Assembly (NCBI RefSeq): GCF_000003605.2
Contig: NW_003105111.1
Location: 338,372-367,433, forward strand
Source: Saccoglossus kowalevskii
Taxonomy: Eukaryota > Hemichordata > Enteropneusta > Harrimaniidae
Direction of reading: 5' to 3'
DNA length: 29,062 nt
Positions 1-10,213 of the stretch are shown here, piece after piece. Position numbers and translations under genes: made by a program. Every line of letters starts with the position of its first letter. Position 1 is the first letter of the stretch. The notes beneath the pieces were generated by a model. It was not told the origin of the DNA. It did not search any database and worked only from the letters and a program-made list of their open reading frames with translations.

Positions 1-18
1 CATTAGGGGAAAAGGTAG

Positions 19-368
19 GAGAAACAACAAAAAGAGAAGCAGGAAAAAAGTCATAGTGATTATGACTGGATTTCTTGGGTGTTGAATGGGACACTAAAAA
101 CATTGACAGTAGCTGAGTTGGATAAGTACCTGGACCATAATAAGCTATCAAAAAAGGGAACAAACAAGACAAAATGAAAGCAATTACCAGTGATGTAATC
201 AGAAAATCATATAAAGATCAAGCAAAAACACATAAAATCACTGAACATTTACAAACTGTAAACACCAGAATGTACAACACTGACGAAACTGACTCAGAGG
301 ACTATGATGGTGATGATCTCGTTGACAGTGCAGAGGAAATAGAGACTGATGACTTAATAGTTCCTTAA
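19..368 (+). pseudogene. Frameshifted fragment of a repeat-encoded protein with a SAP-like segment
   Basis: Two overlapping frames read as one broken protein. Frame 1 runs from about 19 to the TGA at 175-177 and contains DYDWISWVLNGTLKTLTVAE followed by LDKYLDHNKLSKKG. Frame 3 continues from 174 to 368 as MKAITSDVIRKSYKDQ and then a very acidic tail (DETDSEDYDGDD). The L-x-V-x-E-L-x-x-Y-L-x-x-x-x-L-x-x-x-G spacing resembles SAP-like helix-turn-helix segments seen near the C-termini of uncharacterised, transposon-like invertebrate proteins; this is from memory of the pattern, not a search. The frame switch at about 174 suggests a one-base indel. The fragment is open at its 5' side apart from a stop at 16-18. 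It may be a transposable-element C-terminus; the function is unknown. Confidence 0.4.
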
Positions 369-2011
369 ACTGTAGTGACGAGGGTCAGGGAGAAGAGCTG
401 GAACGTGGAAGCATGCAACGTTTCATTAATGTAAATCCTTATTGTTTAAAAACAATTTTTCAGGGGGGTACCATATTTTGTACTTTTTCTAAGGGGGGAC
501 AGCCCAAATTTTTAATACACACCTAGGGGGGGGCTTGTGATTATTTAACAATAACATGTGAAAGTCACCGGCACTCCCTCGGTCAAATTAACTGCTGATT
601 AAATAAATAATTTTAGTGGCGAATCCTTATATCTTTCCTATAACGCGCCCTCTAGCGACAAAGCGACGATATTGCATTCACCCATTACGTCAATTTGACA
701 TCACAGAAGCGCTCCGTGAATAGAGGGCGTGATTTATATAATAAGACTGGTGTATTATATGAAACCCTGTAAAATATTCCTAAATACGGAATATGACAAA
801 ATATACAATAAATCTTTGTTTTTACTCGAAGTGAATACATAAAATATGTCGATATGGCAGAAGTGAATGCACCAACATACAAAGGAAAAATTAACCACAG
901 TTTGGCAAACGGCAAACAGCGACATCTGCCAGTGTGTACGTCGATCTGTAGTATGCAACCTAAGACAACTAATACATTGCATTAGTTGTCTGAGATGCAA
1001 CGTAAAGATTTTTAATAGTAAATAAAATATCGTATGCTAGTATTTCTTTATTTTTGGACTTCGAGTCATGCTTAAATATTTGGAAGGACACCCAAAGTTA
1101 CATGTACTTTTAAACCACGATTGATGAACGCTGTCTTATTTTGTTGGCAATATTAATGGTGATAAGAACACATACATCAGCTTGTAGGCATAAAACGGGA
1201 CCGTACTCAGCCGGCAGGTCAGACGAGACGTGTGTGTGGTTACGTTGAGCACTGGTTACCATCGCAATAATAATATTTGAGAAGGTTTGAGAAGTCCAAA
1301 CTGAAACATTGCCTGGTGGACCCACTTATAACCGTACCTCTTTTTCTGTTCATGTCTAGTCCGTTCAAGTTATTTTGATCGAACCGTTCCAGTCGAATCA
1401 TCAAATCAAACGGCTCTGCATGTGTGCTTTGATAAAAGCAACAACTCGTGATTATTTTGAGTGCGACAGGGACACGTATTTCTCAAATCCTATTACACAT
1501 TTTATTCTGGAGCGAAAGAGTCACGCAATTTTCTTTCAACCACTGCTACGGAAAATCAGTCAAGGTTCGAACTGCCTTGTGGGTATAAATGAATGTGACG
1601 TTTTCCAGTTATGGAAATAAGTTTGTGACACTTTAGTTGCTTGGTTATGAGTAGGCAACGCTATGGCATATTACGCGGAGTGATCCGTTATCAAAAGTAC
1701 ATCCCTATAGCCACCTTTGGCTGGCTTAATTGACAAGCAGGCCAATACCATGGACCTTGATGTCTTGATACTTACCGATATAAAACTGTGACTCAGTTTT
1801 CAGCTGTTATCTTTCATCCTATCTACAGCAATCTTCCACTTCCGATGGTAGTGTGTCTTTCATTCAGTCTTGTTTAAAGTTAAACAACCCGTTTGAAAGT
1901 AGTCTAACACTTTCCCAACAACTGGATCATTTTGTTGTAAACGCTTTCATTATCTTGTGATATGGATGTCAATGATGTCGGAGCCACCACACGCACGCCA
2001 TATAATATGAA
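369..2011. other. Non-coding stretch with short repeats
   Basis: No convincing gene is visible. G-rich runs occur at about 463-540. A CGCCCTCTAG motif at 645-656 is mirrored by AGAGGGCG at 722-729 and recurs at the window end (about 28974-28986), suggesting ends of small dispersed elements. A strong hairpin lies at 963-991. Short open frames here lack family resemblance and show no codon pattern. Confidence 0.4.
963..991. repeat. Perfect 11-bp-stem hairpin
   Basis: AGACAACTAAT (963-973) and its reverse complement ATTAGTTGTCT (981-991) flank a 7-base loop, ACATTGC. Imperfect pairing extends outward (GCA...TGC). It may be a decayed foldback element or a structured RNA hairpin; nothing nearby assigns it a role. 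Confidence 0.7.
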
Positions 2012-2329
2012 TTGAGCAACAAACAAACTAACTTCATTAATTTGATAAAAAAAAAATTAAGGCGATCGTTTTGCAAAATTAGAATTTCTGATCATAAACT
2101 ACTCATTGAGACTGGCAGGCAAAAGAAAATTCCTAGAAATGAAAGAATTAGTAAATTTTGTACAGGTGATGAAATTGAAGACGAGTACCATTTCTTAATA
2201 GAAAGCAGTAAATATGATGTACCCCGTAATAAATTGTTTAAATATATACAGGACAAAAAATCTGACTCTTTGAAAATGAATGAAAGAGAAAAATTTCGAT
2301 TAATTATGACAAGATTTGAAGGAGTATAA
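2012..2329 (+). mobile_element. LINE reverse-transcriptase C-terminal fragment, decayed
   Basis: About 105 residues match the conserved tail that follows the reverse-transcriptase domain in many invertebrate non-LTR retrotransposons. The order is a basic start (INLIKKKLRRSFCKIRISDH), then KLLIETGRQKKIPRNERISK, then EIEDEYHFLIESSKYDVPRN. The same block order (R-I-S-x-H, I-E-x-G-R, D-E-x-H-F) occurs on the minus strand at 8316-8906, so both belong to a related LINE group. The zinc finger expected at IPRNERISKFCTGDEIEDEYHFLIES has kept its His but lost most cysteines, so this copy is dead. There is no true start codon, and the element is truncated at its 5' end. The AT-rich 300 bases downstream may be its 3' UTR, but no tandem tail is seen. 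Confidence 0.75.
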
Positions 2330-4100
2330 ATTGCACAATTCATCATTCATATAAATATGAACTTAAGAGACCGAACGTAGCAGCTCTATTATATAAGTCT
2401 GCAAGTGGTTTTAATGCAATGCATATTTAGTAGCTTAGTAGTTGTATTCTAATACTAATTTTCATGTTTTTTCTTCCATTCTTAGTTACATGTATTTAAT
2501 GTTTTATTCGTGGTATTGGTAGAGTGAACTGTATTTCAGGTTAATTGTTTTAAACAATAACATTACGTTATCATGTTTTTATTTCTTTTATAATTACATG
2601 TATTTAAATAATGTGCTATTTGTGAGTGAAGTAATATTTCTTTTTTTGTTTTACAACCATAAAATTACTCTCTGTAGTAGATTTTCGTGTTGAATATAGA
2701 TTATTATCATATACCATTGGCGCTATGTGGTATTGAAGCAGTGCTTGAACTACTGCCTCACCCATGTTGGCTTGTTCCTGCTCCTCGGGGGGTAATCATT
2801 TCATCGTCTAAAATTGCAAACTTTACGGTTTTGGCAAATATTTGGTCCCGGTTGCCTAACTATAGAGGGCGCGTCCACTCGCAAGTCCATTGTTGTTCAA
2901 TACGTTAGATAAGGGTGGGCCGTAAATATTTTTGGAACAAATAATATGGTGAGATTACAAGTAATCTGCATAAAAATGTCATTGAAAAAGTTGTTGACAC
3001 AAAATATACCTCGCATAAAATTGGATAAAGACCGACAAGCTGGGATGATAAAACACGGGAAAAGTGAAAAGAGCTTCGCTGATCGGTTTTATCCATTTTT
3101 ACTTGTAGTACTGCAGTTTTTGTTACATTTTAATATAATTTTGGTGTCTGGCTCAAGTACATGTTGATAATTCCACATAGGACGTGAAAAGGCACAGTCT
3201 TCCACCTTGAACGCCTCAGTGAAATGAATGGCCCGTCCCTGACTCCCGAGGCGTAGAGTATACTGGTTACAAGGTTTTGGGTGATAGGAACGCCCAACGT
3301 CGCTATAGGACGATCCATTATGCAGCTCACCGGACTATTATTTATTCATGGTTAAGTATTGTATAGAAGGAAGTGGGATCACAGGCAGTCTGAAGAATAG
3401 TTGTTGATGAATGGTGACTAAGCCCATCGTTACTCAGTGTTTTCATTGAGTACACCGTTCCCAATTGTAGTGTGTCCCTAGTCCTACCTAGGCCATACAT
3501 GTAATCTTCCACCGGTGTTCCCGGTTACGACAGACACTGTCGCCGCTGAAGGTGAATCTGATAAAAAGTCTTTAGTTTCACCGGGCTGCAAACCTAAAGA
3601 TCGAGACGACGGAACGCCTCACAGTGACTTGTTACCGGGCTCTTGATGGTGAATAGTTTTACTGCAAGTAAGTTTTATCTATTTTGTTTTTAGCGACATT
3701 GAACTGTGGTTGAAAGTAAAAAAACAATACATGTCAGTATCAACATAGACGTACTAACACGTCCATGGTATCATGAAGTCCCGGGCAACGCCGCCGACTC
3801 AATGTCATCTCCATTGTTCAGATTGTTATTGTATTTGTCTGGGCATGATTCGACAACGCACACATGAAATTAACATCATTGAAACGTATTGGTAAACAAG
3901 GACTATTCAATTCACTGTAGCCGGTCGCCGATCTCAGACACGCACTTGGCTATGTAACGCGAACACATATACCTATATGTACGTGGATGATCCACGTAAA
4001 GATCCGAATGTATTGCATACTAGTGTGATGGGGTTTCATTATCGATTTCACGGTAGGAAATATTGCTTGGAGCATGCATCTCTCAATTTGAGTGAGTTTT
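2330..4100. other. Non-coding stretch, no gene recognised
   Basis: AT-rich to about 2690 (possible 3' UTR of the preceding LINE remnant), then mixed composition. CTATAGAGGGCGCGTCC at about 2861-2877 resembles the CGCCCTCTAG motifs elsewhere in the window. Open frames at 2687-2908, 2946-3167 and 3950-4213 show no domain or splice context. Confidence 0.35.
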
Positions 4101-4264
4101 CTGACAGACGGACCGGAACAGGAAGTCAGTGAAAAACAAAAGATTTTTGTTGTTAGCGAGGGGGAAATTTGGTTAGCGTCGGGGAAAACAGAAGTGTTAA
4201 TTTGAAAATTCATTGTCTTTTCCTGTTTGTGATTGGTCCTGGCAACGTTTGGGGGATCGTGACG
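4101..4264 (+). repeat. Left arm of a long inverted repeat pair
   Basis: This sequence reappears as its reverse complement at 7210-7360. The best block, TTGTCTTTTCCTGTTTGTGA followed by TTGGTCCTGGCAACGTTTGGG, is nearly identical, and similarity continues outward through AGGAAGTCAGT to CTGACAGACGG. The left arm carries a short extra segment near 4150-4185. The arms enclose about 2.9 kb that includes the SGNH-type retroelement. They may be termini of a foldback DNA element or two opposed copies of one repeat. Confidence 0.75.
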
Positions 4265-4483
4265 TGCTCCGACTGTCAGAATCGATCGAAACTAGAGGTG
4301 TACTCTGTCGGACCACAGTACCTCTGTAGACCGGTCTGGAAATGTACCGGTTCATGTCATCGGCAAACAATGATCCACGCACCTCATGCTAGAACATCAA
4401 CTGTACACAGACACCAACCGCGGACAGTTAAGAAAATTGCCTACATAAACTGCTACATTCGTTTCCTCTGCCGATTAACGTTC

Positions 4484-4643
4484 TTAAAGCGGGGAAGTCG
4501 TCACCCATCTGCGCAGATGGCCATAGCGTGTCATTGTTTACAAACAAGCGTCTACCCATGAGCCTTTGCGTTTAGCGTGTGTTGTTATCGTCGCTTGGGA
4601 CTCAATTCCCGCGCGTGCGCAGGTGACGACCCTCCCGCTTTAA
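4484..4643 (+). mobile_element. TTAA-flanked MITE, copy A (full length)
   Basis: A 152-bp element sits between TTAA tetranucleotides at 4484-4487 and 4640-4643. Its ends are inverted: AGCGGGGAAGTCGTCACC on the left against the reverse complement of GGTGACGACCCTCCCGCT on the right. GC-rich palindromic text (GCGCGTGCGCAGG, resembling an NRF-1 site) lies next to each end. TTAA target sites are characteristic of piggyBac-type elements, so a non-autonomous piggyBac-like origin is inferred. Related copies are at 15394-15429, 25139-25309 and 25450-25585. Confidence 0.75.
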
Positions 4644-4930
4644 TTCTTTACGCAACAAAACAACCAATGTGCATTCAAGCAAAGAATATAGTCTTTGATT
4701 CAAGTAATCTGTCTGCGGTCCGCACATGTCCACGTGAACAGTGTCAATTACTCGGGGCCATACGGTGTTTAGTACAAAGGCGGGGGCGAGTAAATGAACA
4801 AACATCTGTTGCATTGTGTGAAATATGGTGTTAGATCGTGAAAATGCCCTGCAAAAGACGAAAAATACGTTGTGAATAAAATAGTCATACATTCGTTGTG
4901 CATTTAGTATATTAACATTTATAGAGATGA

Positions 4931-5075
4931 ACACATATCAAATATAATTTATACCCGGGCCGGATCGATCAATCTGTTTTGGGGCCAGAACGTCCAAACC
5001 AGGGCCGGATCGTTTTTTGTTTTTTTTCACCAGGGCCGGATCGTCCCATGGAGCTTTTTTTAGCTCCATGATCGT
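4931..5075 (+). repeat. Dispersed repeat with iterated CCAGGGCCGGATCG motif
   Basis: The unit (A/G)GGGCCGGATCG, or a close variant, recurs at about 4955, 4981, 5001 and 5031. The leading text ACACATATCAAATATAATTT then ATACCCGGGCCGG also opens a related copy in intron 2 of the sulfotransferase (about 22273-22590). There the motif reads CCAGGCCCGTAACG or CCAGGGCCGAAACG. The repeat ends near a perfect hairpin at 5047-5070. Confidence 0.6.
5047..5070. repeat. 9-bp-stem hairpin with T6 loop
   Basis: CATGGAGCT (5047-5055) and AGCTCCATG (5062-5070) are perfect reverse complements around six T residues. The hairpin resembles the AGCTCCGCT hairpin at 18249-18279 and may mark the end of the preceding dispersed repeat. 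Confidence 0.65.
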
Positions 5076-5135
5076 CCTGACACCGTCCGAAGCACGCCTT
5101 GCATTCCAAACTGAAGTAATTCACACCTCAACACT

Positions 5136-5156
5136 ATAATAATAATAATGTTTATT
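5136..5156 (-). terminator. Retroelement 3' end: AATAAA plus (ATT)n tail
   Basis: Read on the minus strand, AATAAA (5151-5156) is followed at once by CATTATTATTATTAT. A polyadenylation signal abutting a short tandem repeat is the 3' terminus style of CR1/L2-type LINEs. The LINE at 8225-8906 ends in the same architecture. It lies about 60 bp beyond the stop of the SGNH ORF. Confidence 0.6.
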
Positions 5157-5211
5157 CAACCTTTGTATCGGCAGCATGAAAACAGTAATACATATATTTA
5201 AATTACATTCA

Positions 5212-6766
5212 TCATTTCTTTTCTATTTTGCCATAAATCAGTTGTTTCAGCTGATTAATGAAGTCAACATACATGTTTATCTTGTCACCTCTTGGGCATA
5301 TGCTAGATATGTATACCTTAATACCAGGGGATGCATTCTTCACTAACTGTAAGGTTTCTTTGTTCTCGTTTATCATTGATTGTGTTGGTATGCCTCTCTT
5401 CATGTCATTGGTGCCAACGTGTATGATTATGTCATCAAAGTTCTTGATAGCATTCCTGTTGTTGTATACTTCAGTTTTTATATCTGGAATCACTGCTCCA
5501 CTCATAGACCATACAGTTGTTTTATTTAAACGTTGTGTATCAATGTCACGTAACATAGAATCACCAACTATAATGATTTTTCGTGGTGCTGGGACTACAT
5601 CTTTGTTATTCCCTGGGACACTTTGATTAGATTTTGGGTTGTCAGGTGATTCTCGGTTTATTGTTGGCATAGATGGCATAGGTTTGCCTGTTGCATCTGG
5701 TTGTTTTTTCTGTTGTTGTAGGGTAGTTGCCACCAAAGGTACAAGAACTGGTGATTGGTGTGTAACAGGAAGTGGTGTTTGAAACATGGGAGCTGGTAGC
5801 TGTTGCATTCTGGAAGGTGGTGTATGCAATATGAGAGATACTGGTTCTTTTCTGATGGGTGGATCCTGCTGTACCACCAATGGTGAGAGTTGTTGTGGCA
5901 GTTCCTCCACGGGTAAAACACCGTATATATTGCTAGTTTCAATGGGTGACACTGTGGGATGTTCATCTTCTACATTGTATTGTAGGATGGTGTGCTTGTT
6001 TCATGTTTAGGGTTAAGTTCAATTTGTTGACTGAGGCGAGAACATGTTTTTGCTTTTCTTTCACAGTAATTATATCTCTAGTAATTACATCAAATTTGGA
6101 ATCCAGTAAGTCAAATTTGTACATAAATTCCCTCATGTATTTATTGATTTCAGCCATGTCAGAATTTTGCTTTGAGAGGATTTTTCTTGTGTCTTCCATT
6201 TGGACTTGAACACTTGTCCTGACATCAGTGCAGTTGTCATGTAAAGATTCTATTTTAGTAGATAATCCCATCAAGGTTATATTCATGTTCTCAACAGGAA
6301 GAATATGTGTATGATTGGAAACTGTCTGTTTTGTTGGCTGTGTTGGAGTTGTCGTGTATTCCTCGTCAAAAATATCACAGGCTTCATGGCGTAAAACTTT
6401 ACTTTCAAGTTCAGGTGTTTGATCATCATCAGTTTTGATTATTTCATCTATCTTATCAAGAGTTTCATCTCCATTTGTAGTAAGTTTGTTGTCATAGATG
6501 AAGTTCCCATAACGTTTTGGGGGTTGGTTTGTTCTTTTAGGACGGGTGTAACTACTGGTAGTTTAAAAGTCAGTTGGTTGGTCTTCACATTTTCCTGAGG
6601 GTTCTAGAATTGGGTCAGTGTCCTTATCTTCATGAAGAATGTCAGGTGCACCATATTGCTGTAAATAGTACTTGGCATCATCCAGTGAATTAAATCCTTT
6701 ATGTAAGCAATGGCTATATCCGTCAACTTGACTGCCAGCTGCTGTTTCAACTATTGTCGTTTCCAT
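5212..6766 (-). pseudogene. Broken retroelement ORF: RNase H1-N-like segment, coiled coil, SGNH hydrolase segment
   Basis: Three minus-strand pieces form one damaged reading unit. Piece 1 (6766-6563) starts METTIVETAAGSQVDGYSHC and continues LHKGFNSLDDAKYYLQQYGA, the G-Y-x-x-x-x-x-K-G-F...A-x-x-Y-L pattern of the RNase H1 N-terminal (caulimovirus viroplasmin-like) nucleic-acid-binding domain. A single in-frame TAA (6563-6565) follows. The same frame then continues through TRPKRTNQPPKRYG and an acidic linker to piece 2 (to 5963), a heptad-like helix rich in K, E, I and L. A frameshift near 5960-6020 leads to piece 3 (to 5212): a Pro/Gln-rich linker, then an SGNH/GDSL-like fold with GDS (residues 130-132) and GTND (180-183). 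It stops before the usual block V Asp-x-x-His, so the hydrolase is truncated. A LINE-style tail follows, so this is probably a retroelement accessory ORF rather than a host gene. It does not look functional. Confidence 0.65.
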
Positions 6767-7209
6767 TCATTTTAAACTAAAACAGACGATAGAGAGGCTC
6801 TGGGCGGGGCATTCCCGGGCTGCTCTAGAGGTTGACTAAGGGGTGAGCAAAATTAGATCGGGTGACTTTTAAATATGAATTTTTCCCACCATTTACCTAC
6901 CCCCGTTCCGATACAACAAGTTTATGATTCCACTCTGAACAATCGACTTTTCCTGTGGTGTCTACACTCTCTTCATAATATCAAAGGAGTGCCCTCTGGT
7001 ACTGAAAAGTACATGTCACGGTGTCGACTGCGGGCTATTCAACAACGCGAACAAAACAAATCAACTGATATACGCAATTTATTATTTTTATTCTTAAATT
7101 TTACAAAACGGACATATTAACAAATCATTCAACCACCTATTCCTATAGTTGGCGAGGGTAACCCCCAACAATCAGTCTAGTCACACAAGCATCCTCACAG
7201 ACGGAATTA

Positions 7210-7360
7210 CGTCATGATTCCCCAAACGTTGCCAGGACCAATCACAAACAGGAAAAGACAATTAATTTTCGAATTAACATCTGTTTTCCCCAGGCTAATC
7301 ACGCTAACGAAAAAATCTTGTGTCTTCTACTGACTTCCTTTTCCGCTCTGTCTCTGACAG
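7210..7360 (-). repeat. Right arm of the long inverted repeat pair
   Basis: This is the reverse complement of 4101-4264 with scattered mismatches. The block CCCCAAACGTTGCCAGGACC, then AATCACAAACAGGAAAAGAC, is the clearest part. Its outer edge abuts the small CAGTGGCGG element starting at 7358. Confidence 0.75.
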
Positions 7361-7645
7361 TGGCGGTGGCACCTGGGGTGCCCCCTAAAAACAATTTGAA
7401 GAGGCGTCGCCCCTTCAAAAATCAAACGTGGGTCAGTAAGTTTTCCCTGGAGATGTCATTAAACTCAGCTATATATGTCAGCAAAAATTTGACCCTCAAC
7501 ATGCAAGAAATAGCGTTTCAGAGGGTCTAGATTCCCCCCCCCCTGCGAGCATGCCTCGGACTACCCTGGTAAGATTGCGCTTTTGGCACGAGGGGTGGTT
7601 AGCAGATTTCGCCCCCTCATGCACAGTTTCGTGCCACCGTCTCTG
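7358..7645 (+). mobile_element. Small hAT-like MITE with CAGTGGCGGTGGCAC terminus
   Basis: The left end CAGTGGCGGTGGCAC is matched by the reverse complement of GTGCCACCGTCTCTG at 7631-7645, with two mismatches in 15. The first about 175 bp (to the shared GAGGGTCTAGATT) are repeated at 9268-9413. CAG-starting short inverted termini are common in hAT-type elements, but no 8-bp target duplication is visible, so the class is tentative. Confidence 0.5.
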
Positions 7646-8224
7646 TGTAAGGATGCTATTATATATCACAAGTATTTTGTAAGACATCACTGATTAAAAT
7701 AATTTGTTATGTGAACAAAATGTATACGTTTCCAATATTTTGTTGAATAATACAACCAGGAGAGGGGTACGCCGCGTGATCGTGGAGCTCCGTGGTGCGA
7801 TGGTTGAGGGGCTCGCCGATGTGAAGTGACTAATGGTAGCCAAAATATGTTAGCGTTGGAGGTTATTCCACAGGACTCTATGCTGTCAGTGGGGTTTCTA
7901 GTTCCACCAAGCTTTTCTGTTCTACCCAGTCAATGAATATGACCTGGGAGTCACTGCATCACTGGGAATTTCTCCCACTTTTCGGAGTGCCAGGCTGTGT
8001 CCAAACATAGCTCCATGTTCCAGGGGAGTTCAGTCCGGACTGCCTGCTTCTTGCTAGGCTTCCGCCTTTAGAGGATATATCTCCCCCACTGATTGGTTTA
8101 CATACACAAATATGGAGAAACGAATCAACTATAGTTACACCAAAGACACTAGAGTCTTTGGTTACACCACCTCTGAATTACACTGTCACGTCACTTTTCA
8201 GAGCACACTGCCTCAAGCTAAAAA
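7646..8224. other. Non-coding repeat-like stretch
   Basis: No open frame with family resemblance. A hairpin lies at 8139-8162: ACCAAAGAC and GTCTTTGGT around ACTAGA. The text near 7781-7830 has a weak tRNA A-box-like segment (TGGTGCGATGG) but no convincing B box, so a tRNA-derived SINE is possible but unproven. Confidence 0.35.
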
Positions 8225-8906
8225 TAGGATAGGATAGGATATTTTATTTGGAACGTACACAAAAACAATGCTTGAGTAAAGTCCAACGTAAGAAACATAC
8301 AATATCACAACTAATCTAAAATAATTTTAAAATCTGAAAAACAAAATTAGCTAAAATACTACAAATATATTTGTCTACACTAGAGAAAACATTAATAAAC
8401 AATTCTCCATTTGGTAATGTTTGATAGTCAGGTGAGTATTTGAACAATGTATAGAGGAATTTTTTTCTGTGTTCTGAAAAACTGTCACAATGAAAAAAGT
8501 AATGTTTTTCATCACCCACATCCTTAGAGTCACATTTGTTACATACCCTGTCAATTTTATTTATTCCCCTGTGACGGCCTATTTCAATTGGCAAGAAATG
8601 GGCTGAAATACGAAATTTGGTTAATGCTACTCTGTGTTTTTTGTTTTTTATATCATCCAAGTATTTTTCAAATTTATAATTATTTTTGAATGTTTTATAC
8701 GTACTTAGTTTATTATGACCAGTTTTGTTCAACTGACTTTCCACATTTGTTGAGTAAATTTGGTTTAACTTTTCTTTAAACAGATTGCAAAAATTTGCCT
8801 GATTAGTATCCGTGTTTGTCATATTTGTAATTTGTAGAAGTTTTTGGACAAATTTATACCAGGGATCGTATTTAAACCCACTATATAACATAGTGTAATA
8901 TAACAC
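8225..8906 (-). mobile_element. LINE reverse-transcriptase C-terminus with 3' UTR and (ATCCT)n tail, 5'-truncated
   Basis: The minus-strand frame from 8906 to 8316 encodes up to 196 residues. It carries the tail conserved after the reverse-transcriptase domain of many invertebrate non-LTR elements: WYKFVQKLL near residue 16, FEKYLDDI near 79-86, then ALTKFRISAHFLPIEIGRHR near 94-113. A Cys-Cys-His-Cys finger follows in VCNKCDSKDVGDEKHYFFHC (C122, C125, H135, C140). Below the stop, a short 3' UTR ends in AATAAAA (about 8243-8249) and then three ATCCT units (8225-8240). This finger is intact, unlike the relative at 2012-2329. The 5' part, with the polymerase and endonuclease, is missing, as expected for truncated insertion. 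The first residues (MLYYTMLY) are probably flanking sequence. Confidence 0.85.
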
Positions 8907-9267
8907 ATCACTCGCTCATACTGATCCCCGGTTGGTCGAACCCGTGTCACGTGGTGCCGACTATATTACCACAATAGCGCCAGGGAAATTAGCTCCCATG
9001 GGAAACTGGCACATCAACTGATCACGGTTTAGTAACCGTGAACTGGTATTACGTCTCTCATTGCGTGACATCGCGTCAGATATTGATTGTCCACCAAGGA
9101 AAACTACGCACCGAAGACGAAGGACGCATTTACAAATCTTACACACGCCTTTACGTCGCTTTGTGAAGAAATGTGTACATTGCTCATCACATTCCATGAC
9201 ATATACTAGTACATGAACTTAAACATCGTAACACAGGGACCAAAGCTACGCAAATTCTTGGGAAATA

Positions 9268-9413
9268 CAGTGGCGGCGGCACGGGGCGGTCGCCCCCCTC
9301 AAAAAAAATATTGGGGGCGTCGCCCCTCTAATTGCAAGCAAGCTGAAACCTTTTGTGTCAGTAAAATTTCCCCATCAAAATGCAGGAAATAGCGTTTTAG
9401 AGGGTCTAGATTT
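9268..9413 (+). repeat. Second, right-truncated copy of the CAGTGGCGG element
   Basis: It begins CAGTGGCGGCGGCACGGGGC and shares GGCGTCGCCCCT, the TCAGTAAAATTT block and AAATAGCGTTT(T/C)AGAGG followed by GTCTAGATT with 7358-7533. The right terminus present in the other copy is not found. Confidence 0.6.
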
Positions 9414-9713
9414 TAAGTCACACAAGCTGAAACCTTTGCCTTCGGCCCATGCAATAGTCTCTTTTATCACAGTATTATTACTGAGAAAAATCCGCGTCAG
9501 TAACAAAATACTAATAACATAATAACACTTGAACAAGTTGAGGCGTACACATGTGTGTTTTTTATTACAATTATTGTGAGCAGCGACTTATCGTGTTAGG
9601 GAGATGCGCGCACAACTTGGTGTAGATGCGGCAGCAGCCTTATACTAATTTTCAAAAAAATCTCTGGACCAGTCTACAGTAGCAATAAAAGTATTCAAAA
9701 TGACTCAACAAAC

Positions 9714-9871
9714 CTGATATAAAGTTAGGATTTATTTGTTTCCGTGCGTGTTGTACTAAAATGTTCACATGACTACGAGTATCAATTCTACCACCGACCA
9801 GTTTAACATTTTCATCATAATACTTCCTCGCCCATTTTTTTCTGCAATTTTTGATTATATTCTTCAAATTT
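9714..9871 (-). other. Possible degraded internal exon
   Basis: On the minus strand a TTCATTTTCAG acceptor precedes 158 bp that end at CAG|GTTTGTTG. One frame reads KYYDENVKLVGGRIDTRSHV then NILVQHARKQINPNF. The start of a second frame (KFEEYNQKLQKKMGEE) also looks protein-like but soon hits stops. No family is recognised. It could be a broken exon or chance. Confidence 0.2.
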
Positions 9872-10177
9872 CTGAAAATGAACGCTAATTTTGGAGCCAA
9901 CAGACAAAATTTGAATACATTTTCAGTTTTTACTCAAAAAATTTGCTATTTTTGTCTCAATATTCTGATGGAGAGTGCAGACTATAAACAGGACTAATTG
10001 TAAATGTTAAAGATGCATTATAGACAGAAACTAATTTAAAAAAAAATTTTTCGATACTCCATATTGTAGATTAATCGGATTATGATTATGACAATATCCG
10101 ATATCCGTGATATCTATAAAAACGAAGATTTCAAATTGTTTTGCCAACCAGTAATCCCGATTTTGCCATTCTTACAG

Positions 10178-10213
10178 CCACGGTTACTAGAAGAATTCTT
10201 CTAGTAACCGTGG
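10178..10213. repeat. 36-bp perfect palindrome centred on GAATTC
   Basis: The half-site CCACGGTTACTAGAAGAA is followed immediately by its exact reverse complement with no spacer. Related text (CACGGTT...AACCGTG) forms a looser hairpin at about 9024-9041, and AGTTACTA...TAGTAACC occurs at about 20483-20506. The motif may therefore belong to a dispersed family. Confidence 0.85.

Noticed and set aside
1550-1580. GGTTCGAACT as a tRNA B box
   Set aside because: No A box or cloverleaf upstream.
7781-7880. tRNA-derived SINE head (TGGTGCGATGG)
   Set aside because: The B box is too degenerate and no second copy was found in the window.
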